DNA of 64,000 nt from Desmodesmus armatus (lineage: Eukaryota > Chlorophyta > Chlorophyceae > Sphaeropleales > Scenedesmaceae). Location: assembly GCA_007449985.2 (NCBI GenBank), contig VIIQ02000662.1, forward strand, positions 331,171 to 395,170, read 5' to 3'. Made by a program: the position numbers and the translations under genes. The number at the start of each line of letters is the position of its first letter. Position 1 is the stretch's first letter. Shown here piece by piece: positions 52,406 through 63,563 of this stretch. A model generated the notes under the pieces. It saw only the letters and a program-made list of their open reading frames with translations, was not told the origin of the DNA and ran no database searches.

Positions 52406-53889
52406 TCACTCCCCACCCCCTGCCTCTGCTGCCTCTGCTGGGTGTTGACCATAGACGGCAGGGGCAGCAGCGGCGGCGCTGCCACCACGAGCAGCAGCAG
52501 CAGCACCATCACTGGCAGCAGCAGCAGCAGCAGCAGCAGCGTCGCTCCTAAGCTTGCTGCTGTTGCTGTTGGCAGCGTTGGTGGGCCTCCCTCCCGACCT
52601 CACAGCCCGGCAGCGCGACACTGTCACACCAGCGGTAGTGCTCGGCACACAGCCTCCACCACCACCAGCAGCAGCAGCAGCAGCAGCAGCATTGTCGCTG
52701 GCACCCGCTGCTGCTGCTGTTGAAGCTGGTGCCGCTGATGCCAGTGGTGCTTGGGGCTTGTTGGGCTGGTGTTGTGCTGCTGCTGCTGCTGCAACTGCCT
52801 CTGCTGGTGGCTGCTGCTGCATGAGAGCGTTCCCATTCACCGGCAGCTGCTGCTGCTGCCAGTCCATGGACATATGCCCGGATGACGTGTCCACATACGG
52901 CATGACAGCAGGCACGCCCGCCGCCGCTGCTGCTGCTGCTTCGCCAGCAAGCTCACCCGCCTCTAAAGCAGCGTAGTACTGCTGCTGCTGCAGCAGAACC
53001 AGCTGCTGTTGCTGCTGCTGCACCAGCCACTGCTGCTGCTGCAACAGCAGCAACTGCTCCTGCTGCTGCTCACCGTCTCCAACACTGTCAGCAGCAGCAG
53101 CAGCAGCAGCAGTAGCAGTAGCTTGTGCTCGCTGTCTACCCCTGCCCCTGCCTCTACCCCTACTCTTGCCCTTACTGCTGCTGCTACTGGTTGGAGTTGT
53201 GCTTGTCTTCCCCCTCCCCTGCCTCTGCCCCGCCCCCTCCCCCTGCTGCCTCCCCTGCCGCCACGTCCCCCAGCAGGGCCCTGCTGACCCTGAACAGATG
53301 CCTCCTCTGCTGCTGCTGGCAGCCCTCCAGCTGCTGCTGCTGGGGGCTCACCAGCTGCTGCTGCTGCTGCTGCCGCTGATGGATGCGCATCAGCTGCTGC
53401 TGCTGCTGCTGCTGATGGCAGCTTATCACCAGCCGCTGCTGCTGCTGCATCTGGCGTTGCGTCAGCAGCAGGAGCTGCAGCTGCTGCTGCTGGCTGTTCC
53501 ACGTCTTCAGCAGGAGGTGCTGCTGGTGCTGGTGTGTCAGCAGCAGTCTGCATGCCAGCCTCGCCAGCATCTGCTGCTTCCCCTGCTGCTGCTGCTGCCT
53601 TCTGCTGTCCCTTATCGACATCATCACCGTCTACATCTGTGTATTTTGTCAACCTGTTTCGGCGCCTGCCTGACCTACGCAGCCCCTGCCCAACCACACT
53701 GACAACAGCAGCAGCAGCAGCATCTGCTGCTACTTCACCGCCAGTGCCAGCGGCGGCAGCAGCAGCAGCAGCAGCAGGGGCTGCCACTGCTGCCAACTCA
53801 GCTGCACCTGCTGCTGCTGCTGCTGCTGCATTTGGGTCCGTAGGACTAAGCCCCTCACTCTTACTGCCGCTCTCACTGGGCACACCCTG

Positions 53890-53920
<31 letters not shown>

Positions 53921-54135
53921 ATTTCCCCTAGCATTTCCTCCTCACTCTCACTCGTCTCATCCTCACTGGACCCCCGGGCGCGCCGGCCCCGTTTTCCCGC
54001 CCTTTTCTTTCCCCCCCTTTTTGCAGATCCTCCCCCCGCTGCTGCTGCTGCTGCTGACCCCACCACCAGTGATCTCACTCGAGTGGCAAACTTGGCTTTC
54101 AACCGCAGCTCAGGGATGCTGCAGGGCACCAGGTA

Positions 54136-54171
<36 letters not shown>

Positions 54172-54523
54172 CAGGAAGAGACCATAAAAGTCTGGGCTAG
54201 GAAACAGCTGAACAAACAGCAAACCCAGCTCAAGAAGCTCAGTAGCTGCCCCAAGCCGGGCCAGCTTTGCTGCTGCTCTAACAGGCTCCTTCTTCCTCAC
54301 ACCATGAACTTCACCCTGAGCAAGGGGCTGGACCTGGCCCGCCTGCTGGGCCAGGCTGGCCAAGGTGGGCCGGGCCCAGGCGTGAAATTTGGCGAGAAGG
54401 TCGTGCGAACTGGGTCGTTGGGGAGGGGCAGTGGGAAGGCGAGGGTGGGGGCAGGGGTGCCTAGCATGAGGGCGGCAGCAGCAGGGGGGCCAGGCGGCTG
54501 CTGCTGCTGCTGCTGTAATGTCC

Positions 54524-54570
<47 letters not shown>

Positions 54571-55206
54571 GCCTCCTCCCCAAACAGGGCCTCTTCCAGC
54601 ACTTGGTCCAATGCTGCATCCACACCGTGCCTGTCAGCACCACACACACCAGCGCCACCCTGCTGCTGCTGCTGCTGCTGGGTGGCGGCTGCGGCGGCTG
54701 CGGCGGCTGCTCGCCAAAGAGAGCCTCATCCAAGGCAAGCTCTAGGTCACCATCATCATCACCCCCATGCCTGAACTGCTGCTGCTGCTCTGACTGCTGC
54801 TCTGACTGCTGCTGCTGCTGCTGCTGCTGGTGGTGGTGATTAGGGGAGTATCCTGCAGCTAGCGCCAAGCCTGCATGGCCCCCAGCAGCAGCAGCAGCAG
54901 TAGTGCCGCTGCTGCTGCCTGGCATTGCAGCTGCTGCAGAACGATGGCCGCCAAACACCTCCCCCAACAGCCAGCCTGCTGACAACTGCTGCTGCTGCTG
55001 CTGCCGGCGGCTGCGCAGTAGCACTTGGGCAGTGACTTGGGGACCAGCAGCAGCAGCAGCAGGAGTGTGCTGCTGCTGCTGCTGCTGCTTTGTCTTGCTG
55101 CTGTTACTTCGTGGGAGGCGCCGACCTGAGGGGTCTAACCCCCTCACCCGCGGTAAGGGGGGGAGGGCGGGGGCCACACCCTCACTCTCACCGGTCCCCC
55201 CCGTCA

Positions 55207-55245
<39 letters not shown>

Positions 55246-56883
55246 GAGGTAGCAGTGGGGGTAAGGGTGCGCCCCGCAAGGCAGCAGGTGTGTTACCAAA
55301 CCCTGCCAGTGAGGACCCCTGCTGCCGCCGCTGCTGCTGCTGCTGCTGGTGCTGCTGCTGATGATGGTGAATGCATGACCGGGGTCGAACCCTCCTGCTG
55401 GCCCCCTCTTCCTCCTCCTCTCCCTCATCATGCTGCTGCTGCTGCTGCTGCTCTGCTCCAGCAGAGTCTTGCACACCAGCAGCAGCAGCAGCAGCAGCAG
55501 TGGCATCGCCAGCCTGTCGCTGCCGCTTCCTCTGGTGGTGCTGCTGCTGATGCTGACTCCTGCCAGCCCCCGACCCAGCCCCAGACGCCGCCGACGCTGC
55601 CGGCGCAGCCGCCGCCATTGCTGCCGCAGCCGCCGCCGCAGCCGCCGGCGGCTGCGACGGCTGGTGCAGTGCTGCCGCCAGCTGTACCACCTGCTGCTTC
55701 CAGGTGTGTGCCTCGTTGAACCTCTGTGCAAGCCATGCCATGAATGCCTTGTACACGGGGGGAGGGGGCAGCTGGGGGTGGTCGGGCAGCCCCACATACA
55801 CACGGGGCATGGTTGTCTGTGTGTCTGGGGTTTTGCTGTAGTGATGCCAGCTGCAGCGGAACACATCCTGTGGGTGAAAAAGAGGAGGGGGGGGGGGAGC
55901 AGGCAGCAGGCAGAGTGAGAGCCCTGTTGTCATTTAGGGGGCAGGAAGATGTGGGTGTGTTGCTTGCAGTTGAAGCCATGGACGCCTTGTACACGAGGGG
56001 GTGGTCTGGTAGCCCCACATACACACGGGGCATGGAGGTCTGAGTGTCGGGGGTTTTGCTGTAATGGTGCCAGCTGCAGCGGAACACATCCTGTGCGTAA
56101 AAGGCGGGAAGTGGGGGGCGGCGGGGGGGGGGGGGGGGGGGCGCAGGGTGGGAGGCCTGTCAATGTCAAGAGCAGAGAACCCATGGTGTGTTTCTTTGTC
56201 AAACCAGATGTTATAACTAGGCTTGGGTGTTGGAGTCTTGCTGTAGTGATACCAGCGGCATTGGGGACTCAGTTCACTGGACTGGGTGTGTTAGCAGGGG
56301 GGTCGGACTGCTTGGTCGGCATCAAGGGCTGGGTGAGCGGCGCAGGTAGACGCTACTGTCGGCCCTTCCCCCCCTCTCCCCCTCACCCCCCCCCCCCCCC
56401 ACTCACCCCCCCCCCCCCACTCACATTCCTGTGCTCCATCACTGCATCAGGGAAGGCCATCAGTATGTTGGCACAAGACTACTGCACACTCCCACACCAC
56501 TGACAGGCCACTCTTGGCATCTCTGCCACCTGAACCAGCCCCCCCTCCAAAAATACAACTGCAACGCTCCAGTGTGCCGCTCATCCCCCACCCTTGAACC
56601 CACCCCAGCACTCTACCTCCCCTGCTGACACACCCCCTCATCCCCCCCCCCCCACACACACACCTTCCTCTCCTCCATCACTGCATCGGGGAAGGCCATC
56701 AGTATGTTGGCAAAGTCCCACACCACTGACAGACCACCCGCGCCAGCAGCAGCACCACCACCACTGGGTGCGACCCCCGCTGCTGCTGCTGCTGCTGCTG
56801 ACGAGGACAACTGCTGCTGCTGCTGCTGCTGCTGGAGGCTCTCTCTCTGCTCTGCTGGCTGCACAGCGTCCTCACTTGTTTGA

Positions 56884-56920
<37 letters not shown>

Positions 56921-57256
56921 GTTGGTCCTCCTCCTCAGGGGCTGGGCCAGGGTGACCCCCACCTTCTCCATCAACTGCTGCTGCTGCTGCTGCTGCTGCT
57001 CCATCAACAGAAGCAGGGCTGCTAGACCTGCTGGGCCTGTCACGCTGCTGCTGCTGCTGCTGCTGCTGCTCTGTCTCGCAGCCGCCGCCTGAGGCGCTGA
57101 CGCTACCCGACGCTGCTGCTGCTGCTGCTGCTGCTGGTCCGGTGTCACCCGTCGATGCTGCCGGTGACTGCTGCCGCTGCTGCTCGGCCGCCTTTACTGC
57201 AGAGTCCGTGCGCGCACTGATGCGATCCGCCTTGCGGCGACGCGTCTGCGCCGTAA

Positions 57257-57287
<31 letters not shown>

Positions 57288-60200
57288 ACCTGGCGACAGC
57301 AGCGACGGCTGCGCTGCTGCTGCTGCTGCTGATGGTGACGGTGTCACAGGTGGCTGCTTGGATCGTGCTGTGTACTCCTGCTGCTGCTTGTCTAGCATGG
57401 ACTGCTGGTGTTCCAACACAGCAGACACACTGCCCTGTGGGTGTGGAAGCGGCGGGGGGGGGGGGGGGGGGTGGTGGAGTGAGGGGGGGGGGCAGGGGGG
57501 AGGGGCGTGGTGGTAGCGGGGAGGAGTCTTGGTACTGGTTTGGCTCGCTTGCAGCTGCATGCCCAATGTTGTGTGAGAATGGTTGATTGAAGGGGCCAAG
57601 TAAGAGAAGGGGCAAGTATGACAGAGGGGGGGGGCTATGTAGGGATGCTGCTGTAATAGTCCAGCTGTTTGCCTGGTGTTGTTGGTTTGGCAGCTGGGTG
57701 TTTCGTTGCTTTGAACACACAAACTTGCTGACAAGACATGTCACCATGATGCTGGGAAGTAAGCAGGGTGCATGCGCTGACCCCAAAGCAAACATCCACC
57801 CACCAGTCCTCACACAACGAACCTGTATCTCACCAGTTTACTGAACCAGCTCCATGCCTGCTGCCGCCAAAGCCCCCCCCCTCTCCCCTCCTCCCAACAC
57901 CCCCCTTCCCCCCCCCCCCCCCCACAACACAAAACTGTCTCACTGTCTCTCACCAGGTTCCTGTACCAGCTCTGCCTGCTGCAGCCTGATCTTGCTGCGC
58001 CCCCTTCTCCTCGCCTACTACTTGGCATGTGGCCCCCACCCCACCTCAGGTGGGGAGTCATTGCCCCTCCCGCGCTGCCCCCCCCCCCCAACCACCCCCC
58101 ATTAGAACTGTCTCTCACCAGTTTCCTGTACCAGCTCCACGCCTGCTGCAGCCGTATCTTGCTGCGCCCCGGCAGGCTCCCCTCAGCCAGCTTGTCCCAC
58201 TTGATGCAGCCAAACGACGACAGGTGGCCCTCACAACCAGCAACGAGCGCAATGATCTCCTGTGTGTGTGTGGGGGGGGGGGATGGGCAGGAGTGTTGAT
58301 TGAGTGGAAAGGACCGTGGGTGGGGGTTTCTGTACTGAGCGTACAGAAACTGGTCGCACCAATCAAGGCACCACAGGCGGCCCTCACAGCTAGCAAACAG
58401 CGCAACAACCTCCTGCGTGTGTGGGTGTGTGTCGGGGGGGGGGGCAGTGTTGAGGGACAGAGGGTGTGGATGCAGACACTAGCCAGCTTGTCCCACTTGA
58501 TGCAGCCAAACGATGACAGGTGGCCCTCACAACCAGACACCAGCGCAATCACCTCCTGTGTGTGTGTGTGGGGGGGGGGGGGGGGGGGGGATGGGCAGGA
58601 GTGTTGATTGAGTGGAAAGGACCGTGGGTGGGGGTTTCTGTACTGAGCGTACAGAAACTGGTCGCACCAATCAAGGCACCACAGGCGGCCCTCACAGCTA
58701 GCAAACAGCGCAACAACCTCCTGCGTGTGTGGGTGTGTGTCGGGGGGGGGGGGGGGGGCGCAGTGTTGAGGGACAGAGGGTGTGGATGCAGACACTAGCC
58801 AGCTTGTCCCACTTGATGCAGCCAAACGATGACAGGTGGCCCTCACAACCAGACACCAGCGCAATCCCCTCCTGTGGGGGTGGGGGGGGGGGGGGGGGAG
58901 GGGGGAAGAGCAGGGTGTGTCTGTGTGTGTGTGTGTGGGGGGGGGGGAGCAAGTGTTCAGGGAGGCTGTGAGTGTTCAAAGTGTCAAGTGAATGAGTGGG
59001 TGGGGACGGGGTTGGTCAGCATGACCGCCTGCTGTGTGCCGGCACATGTGCTGTGCGAAGCGTGGTGTTGGGGGGGGGGGGGGGGGAGGGGAGGGTGTCA
59101 GTAAGCACTCATGCCCCACACATGCACGCGGCTGCTCCTGAGACGGTGATGGTTGGGTCATACAAAATGGTGTACTGAGTGTGTAAACAGAAAACGTTCA
59201 TCCAACCGTAAAAGAGCCAGTTAGGACATCAAAGTACCGAGTGTGTGTTGGGGGGGGGGGTGCTCCTGTCTTGTCACACCTGTTCGCTGAGTGGGCTCCT
59301 GTCCAGGTCAGGGTTGAGCACGTGGACAAAGCGTTCCCTCATCTGACGCTCAGTGCGCCCCGGCACTGCCTGCTGCTGCTGCAGCAGCGCCCAGCGCCGC
59401 CCGTGTTGCGCAACAGCCTGCAGCAGCAGCAGCAGCATCATTGGAAGAGACAGAGTGGTGAAAGGAGGAATGCCTCCTATGGCTTGTAAATGAAGCATGA
59501 AGACCGCCACCGACAAAAAGGAATATATGTTGAGCCCTATTGAGCACCAGTGGGGTTCCCCAGTTGACCCATGCATGTTACGCTTGGAAGATGCATGTTG
59601 GAGGGGTTGGGCAGTGGCAATCCGGGCCACCAACAATGGCAAAGTCACTGGGTCTTCGACTTGCTCACTCTTTCGTTCACTCACTCACTCACTCACTCAT
59701 TCATTCACGCACCCACGCACCCACCCACCCACCCACCAACTCACTCACGGGGTGCTGAGCAGCTATAATGCTGACAGAGCATGCACAATTACTGGCTGAC
59801 AATATATGGCTACGAGTCAGAAACCCCACTCACCTGCAGCAGCAGCAGGTCCTCAGCAGCAGACCAGGGCCCAATGCGGCGCCCAGTGGACGCACACAAC
59901 TGACGGTACACAGCCTTCACCTACACACACACACATGGTTGCGGGATGTTGTAAAAGCGCATGCATGTCTGCCGACGAGAAGATTCGTACTGCTCAACAC
60001 ACAAAGCGGTGAAGATGGCAGGCAAATATCACACAACTTGTGTTGTCAGCTTCTGACGGGGGTGCGGGGGAGGGGGGGGGGGAGAGGGAGCAGGAAAGAC
60101 GACAGCAGCCACCCTCCCCTGCGCACAGTCCCTCCCCACAGTCCCTCGCCCCTGCTTTTCCACAAAAAGAGCAGCCTGTTCCATACCTGGTTGTGTGTGA

Positions 60201-63200
60201 GCCCCATACGTGTAGATATCTTGCCCCAGCTGTGGCCATGCCTCGCAACCAACTGAAGCAGCTGATCAGACAGCTCATCAATAACACCATTATCTGCTGC
60301 TGCTGCTGTGGGGTTGTCCCTGGGGGCCTCCAATGACTCATCATGTTCGTCATCATCCCCAAAATCATCCCAACCCTGCTGCTGCTGCTGCTGCTGCTGG
60401 TCTGCATCGCTGCCCTCCAGCCCCTCACTCTCCCACCCCTCACTGCCTGCATCTCCCCTGCTGCTGCTGCTGCTGCTGCTTCAGCAGCACCCCCAGAGAA
60501 GGAAGCAGCAGAGTCCCGCCGCAGCAGCTCATGCCGCCGCCGCTTCTGCTGCTGCTGCCCCCCTGCTGCCACATCCTGCTGCTGCTGCTTTCCAGATCTC
60601 AGCGAAGCAGCAGCAGCAGCAGCAGTGGCTGCTGTCGATGCTGCTGAGCGTGGTGGTGGCAGTGGGTTGTGTGTGCTGCTGATGTGTGTCACCCATGCCT
60701 TGACCACCACTCCAGGGTGTCGCCCTGTGCCCAACTCAGCAGCAACACGAGCCCAGGAGCTGGTGCCGTGAACCTGAACAAGCTCACTGTGGCATACAAA
60801 GGGCGGGGGGGGGGGGGGGAAGGTTGTGTACGTGTTCACATCGAGGGTACATGCAGTAGACAGGCATACAATATGTGTTGGGGTGGGAAAGGGGGGGGGG
60901 GGGCTGCAGCAACATGAGCCCAGGAGCTGGTGCCGTGAACCTGGACAAGCTCACTGCAGCAGGGAGGCAAAGTGGGCGGCGGCGGGGGGAGGGGGGGAGC
61001 AAAGGGGGGGGGGGGGGGGGGGGGGGGAGTTAACAGATTGGACACATACAAAGCATGCAAGGGTGTGAAGGCAGGGGCGGGGGGGCGGGGGGGGGGGGGG
61101 CAACATGGGCACAGGAGGTGGTGCCATAAACCTGGACAAGGTCACTGTTGAGGGGAAGGGGGGGGGGTGCATAAAGGGGCCACGTTTGAGCTGAAGCAGC
61201 TGTTGATTACAAGCAGGGGCAGGGGTGGGGTGAAATAGGCATGGGTTGCTGGGGCGGTGCAAGGAGCCAGAGGCAGTGCAATGATGAACAAGCTGCAAAA
61301 GACTTCGTATTGGTTCCACTTTGAGCCTCACGTTCTTCATGAACCCACTCCCCCTTCTCCACCCCCTCCCTATCCCAATGTCTCCCCCCCCCCCCATGCT
61401 CCCCCCCCCCCCCGCCCCACCATCTGTCCCCCCCCCCCCCAAAAAACCCACCTGAGCTTCATGAGTTCCTCCTGTGACCAGGACTGCAGTGCAGTGAGGG
61501 AGCAGGAGCACTCCCAGTGACGACGAGCCTCAGCAGCAGTCCAGCCCTACAGGGCACGACACAGCATGACACAGCACGACACAACACAGAATGCAGCAGT
61601 AGCGGGCAGCAACAGCAGCAGCAGCAAGGGTGTTGGGCCATCACCAGAACAAGACTGGTGGCTACTGACAGTACACGGGTGCGCAGGCAAGGAATGTAAT
61701 CGAATGTGAAAGGAAGGGTGCTAATATATGTGAAAGCCCCATGAGCAGATCTGCTCGCTGGCTAGTGCGGGGAAGAGGGTTAACCCCCTGCAATATTGGT
61801 ATTGGTATTTGTAACCCCCCTGCCTGTTGCCCTAACAACAACCAGCACCCGCCCCTATCCATGTGCCTTACCCCATAGCCCGCCCTGCACCCAGTGACCC
61901 AACAGCCACCCCCTCATCTGGACCCCCCTTCACACACCCTACTCAAACCCCACTTCTCCCTTCAGGAGCCTCCCCTCCCCCTCCCCCCCCCCTCACACAC
62001 ATACCCTGCAAGAAACCAAGATCTCCAGACTCACTGTGTGTCTCAAGTCAGCTGCAATCTCCTCCCAGGCATGTTTCCCAGCCCCTCAATAGCAGCCCGC
62101 ACCGCAGGTTCCAGCGTGTTGCATCCCTCAGCCCGTTCATGCCCCTCCCCAACCCATCCCTCTCCCATTGATTCGACAGCGCGCCCTCTCGACCCCTTCA
62201 AGTACCCCCTCTCCCCCCCCCTCACCGTGTGTCTCAGGTCAGCTGCTATCTCCTCCCACGCCTGTGGTGTCAAGCCCTCGATAGCAGCCCGCACTGCAGG
62301 TTCCAGCAGTGTTGCATCCCGCAGCCGTCATGCGTGTCTGGAACTCCTGTAACGCGGCCAGGCTGGCTGGGGGGCTGTCCAGGCGACCCATGCGCACTTC
62401 AAGGGCCTGCAATAGTCACAACAAAAACAGGATTGCACACGATGATTGCGAGTGTTGGGACCGGTGGGGGGGGGTTTGCTGGATGGGGGAGGAAAGTTGA
62501 CCGCTTGCAGGGCTGCCAGGCTGGCTTAGGGGCTGTCCAGGCGAGCCATGCAAACTTCAAGGGCCTGTGGCAGATTAGTAGAACAGAGCAGTCACACTGT
62601 CACATGGGTGTGTGTGTTCTTGCCAGTTTGCAAGTGGGGGGGGGGGGGGAGCGATTTTGAGTATGGGGTGGTGCTGGGGGGGGGGGGAACTCCTTTGAGG
62701 CTGCCAGGCTGGCTGGGGGGCTGTCCAGGCGGGCCATGCGGACTTCTAGGGCCTGTGGCAGCATACACAATGTGCAATACGATATTTTGATTGTTGAAAT
62801 AGGGCGGGGGGGGGGGGGGGGGGGCGGCCAAGAGGGGGGCATACTGAGTGGGAAGGTCAACTTCCTGCAGGGCGGCCAGGCTGGCTGAGGGGCCGTCCTG
62901 GCAAGCCATGCGAGTAAGGTTATATATTCAAGGGCCTGCGGTAAGGTTATACAATAGAAACACACTGAATACTCAAGTGTGAGTGTTGAAACATGATATG
63001 TGTTGGGGGGGGGGGGGGGGGTAAGGCGTGCTGGCTGTAGAGAAAGGTTGAACGGTTTGCAGGGCTGTTAGGCTGGCTGAGGGGCTGTCCAGCTTCTGAG
63101 CCATGCCAACTGAGCCATGCCAAATTCAAGGGCCTGTGGCAACATAGACAGGGTGGCCAAATGTGGTGTGAGTCTTGCTGCGAATTGGGGGGTGAGGGTG

Positions 63201-63484
63201 TTATTATGGAACAGCGGGGAGGGAGGAAGGGCCGGGCAGGGCAGAAGAAACACGGAGCAAGAGGTTTGTGTCAGTGTGTGATGAGACCCCCCCCCCTGGT
63301 CGCTCTCCCCCCCCCCCTCCCTGCCAACAACAAAACCCACCTGCAGCTCATGTTCGTATATTGCCTGTATGGCAGCCCGTCTGACCCTGTCCCTCAGGTC
63401 TGCCTGGTGCTTGGGGGTGCGGTACCCTAGCTCACGTGCCCACAACCGCGGCAGCAGCGGGTAACCGCCAGACGACACCAGCGC
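52406..63484 (-). CDS. Large multi-Myb protein, SNAPC4-like
   Basis: Minus-strand exons: 63341-63484, 62226-62406, 61452-61546, 60187-60786, 59834-59920, 59280-59417, 58119-58259, 56664-57434 and 52406-55867 (stop). Several are exact codon multiples (48, 29, 46, 47 and 257 codons). Myb helices in order: LEPAVRAAIEGLTPQAWEEI / TAAEARRHWECS; SWSQEELMKLR / ELVQVHGTSSWARVAAEL; LLQLVARHGHSWGKISTRMG / VKAVYRQLCASTG; PWSAAEDLLLLQ / AVAQHGRRWALLQ, PGRTERQMRERFVHVL; DRSPLSEQ / EIIALVAGCEGHL, IKWDKLAEGSLPGRSKIRLQ. A half repeat plus four resembles SNAPC4, which binds snRNA-gene promoters. The last exon holds poly-Gln/Ala runs, LDEALFGE and LEEALFGE acidic motifs, an acidic Ser region and a GRGRGRGRGGGR patch. 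CAG-run indels break its frame in places. The 5' end may lie outside the window. Confidence 0.68.
55965..56091 (-). repeat. Partial duplicate of the start of the last Myb-gene exon
   Basis: The minus strand repeats DVFRCSWHHYSKTPDTQT and PRVYVGLPDHP with its acceptor, as in 55760-55867, inside the preceding intron. The copy lacks the PQLPPPP piece and soon loses the frame. Confidence 0.8.
56426..56520 (-). repeat. Duplicate of the end of the 56664-57434 exon
   Basis: The minus strand repeats the VVWxxA... and PDAVMEHRN end (original PDAVMEERK) with a following GTGAGT-type donor, next to long C runs. It lies in the intron between the last two exons. Confidence 0.7.
57815..57995 (-). repeat. 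Two partial copies of the 58119-58259 exon end
   Basis: Near 57836-57870 and 57955-57990 the minus strand repeats the exon's 3' part (RSKIRLQQA..., ending AAACTG or AACCTG plus GTGAGA). Both sit downstream of the intact exon, separated by C/G homopolymers. Confidence 0.7.
58290..58880 (-). repeat. Two about 300-bp tandem copies with exon-start fragments
   Basis: The start of the 58119-58259 exon (ALVSGCEGHLSSFGCIKWDK after a CAG) is repeated near 58485-58555 and 58793-58870. A related segment (EVVALFASCEGRLWCLDWC) is repeated near 58345-58415 and 58640-58715. Each is preceded, in minus sense, by a run of C. Only the lowest-coordinate copy (58119-58259) continues into a full exon. Confidence 0.8.
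59675..59748. repeat. TCAC/CCAC microsatellite in an intron
   Basis: A run of TCAC units changing to ACCC/CACC units, in the intron between exons 59280-59417 and 59834-59920. Confidence 0.9.
60895..61150 (-). repeat. Two partial copies of the 60187-60786 exon start
   Basis: Near 60900-60957 the minus strand repeats SELVQVHGTSSWAHVAA with a CAG acceptor; near 61100-61150 a weaker copy follows. Both end in G/C homopolymers of 10 to more than 20 bases (for example about 61004-61027). Confidence 0.75.
62030..62130 (-). repeat. Broken copy of the LEPAVRAAIEGL exon part
   Basis: Repeats the segment at 62226-62320 (LEPAVRAAIEGL, then a changed GNMPGRR and lost frame), followed by a TGAGTC donor-like sequence. 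It lies just downstream of the intact exon. Confidence 0.75.
62505..63135 (-). repeat. Four extra tandem copies of an exon start (about 180 bp period)
   Basis: Copies near 62510-62570, 62695-62755, 62865-62940 and 63060-63135 repeat the start of exon 62226-62406 (CAG acceptor, then ALEVRMARLDSPPASLAA). Several are frame-broken or changed. Each carries a G run of about 9-20 on the plus strand. Confidence 0.8.
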
Positions 63485-63529
63485 CTGAGCGGCGGGGGGG
63501 CAGTGGGGCACAGGAGCCACCTGAAGTAC

Positions 63530-63563
<34 letters not shown>

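Noticed and set aside
53009..60771. Plus-strand Leu/Cys-rich frames over the right-hand region
   Set aside because: They are antisense readings of CAG runs in the minus-strand gene and have no domains or splice logic.
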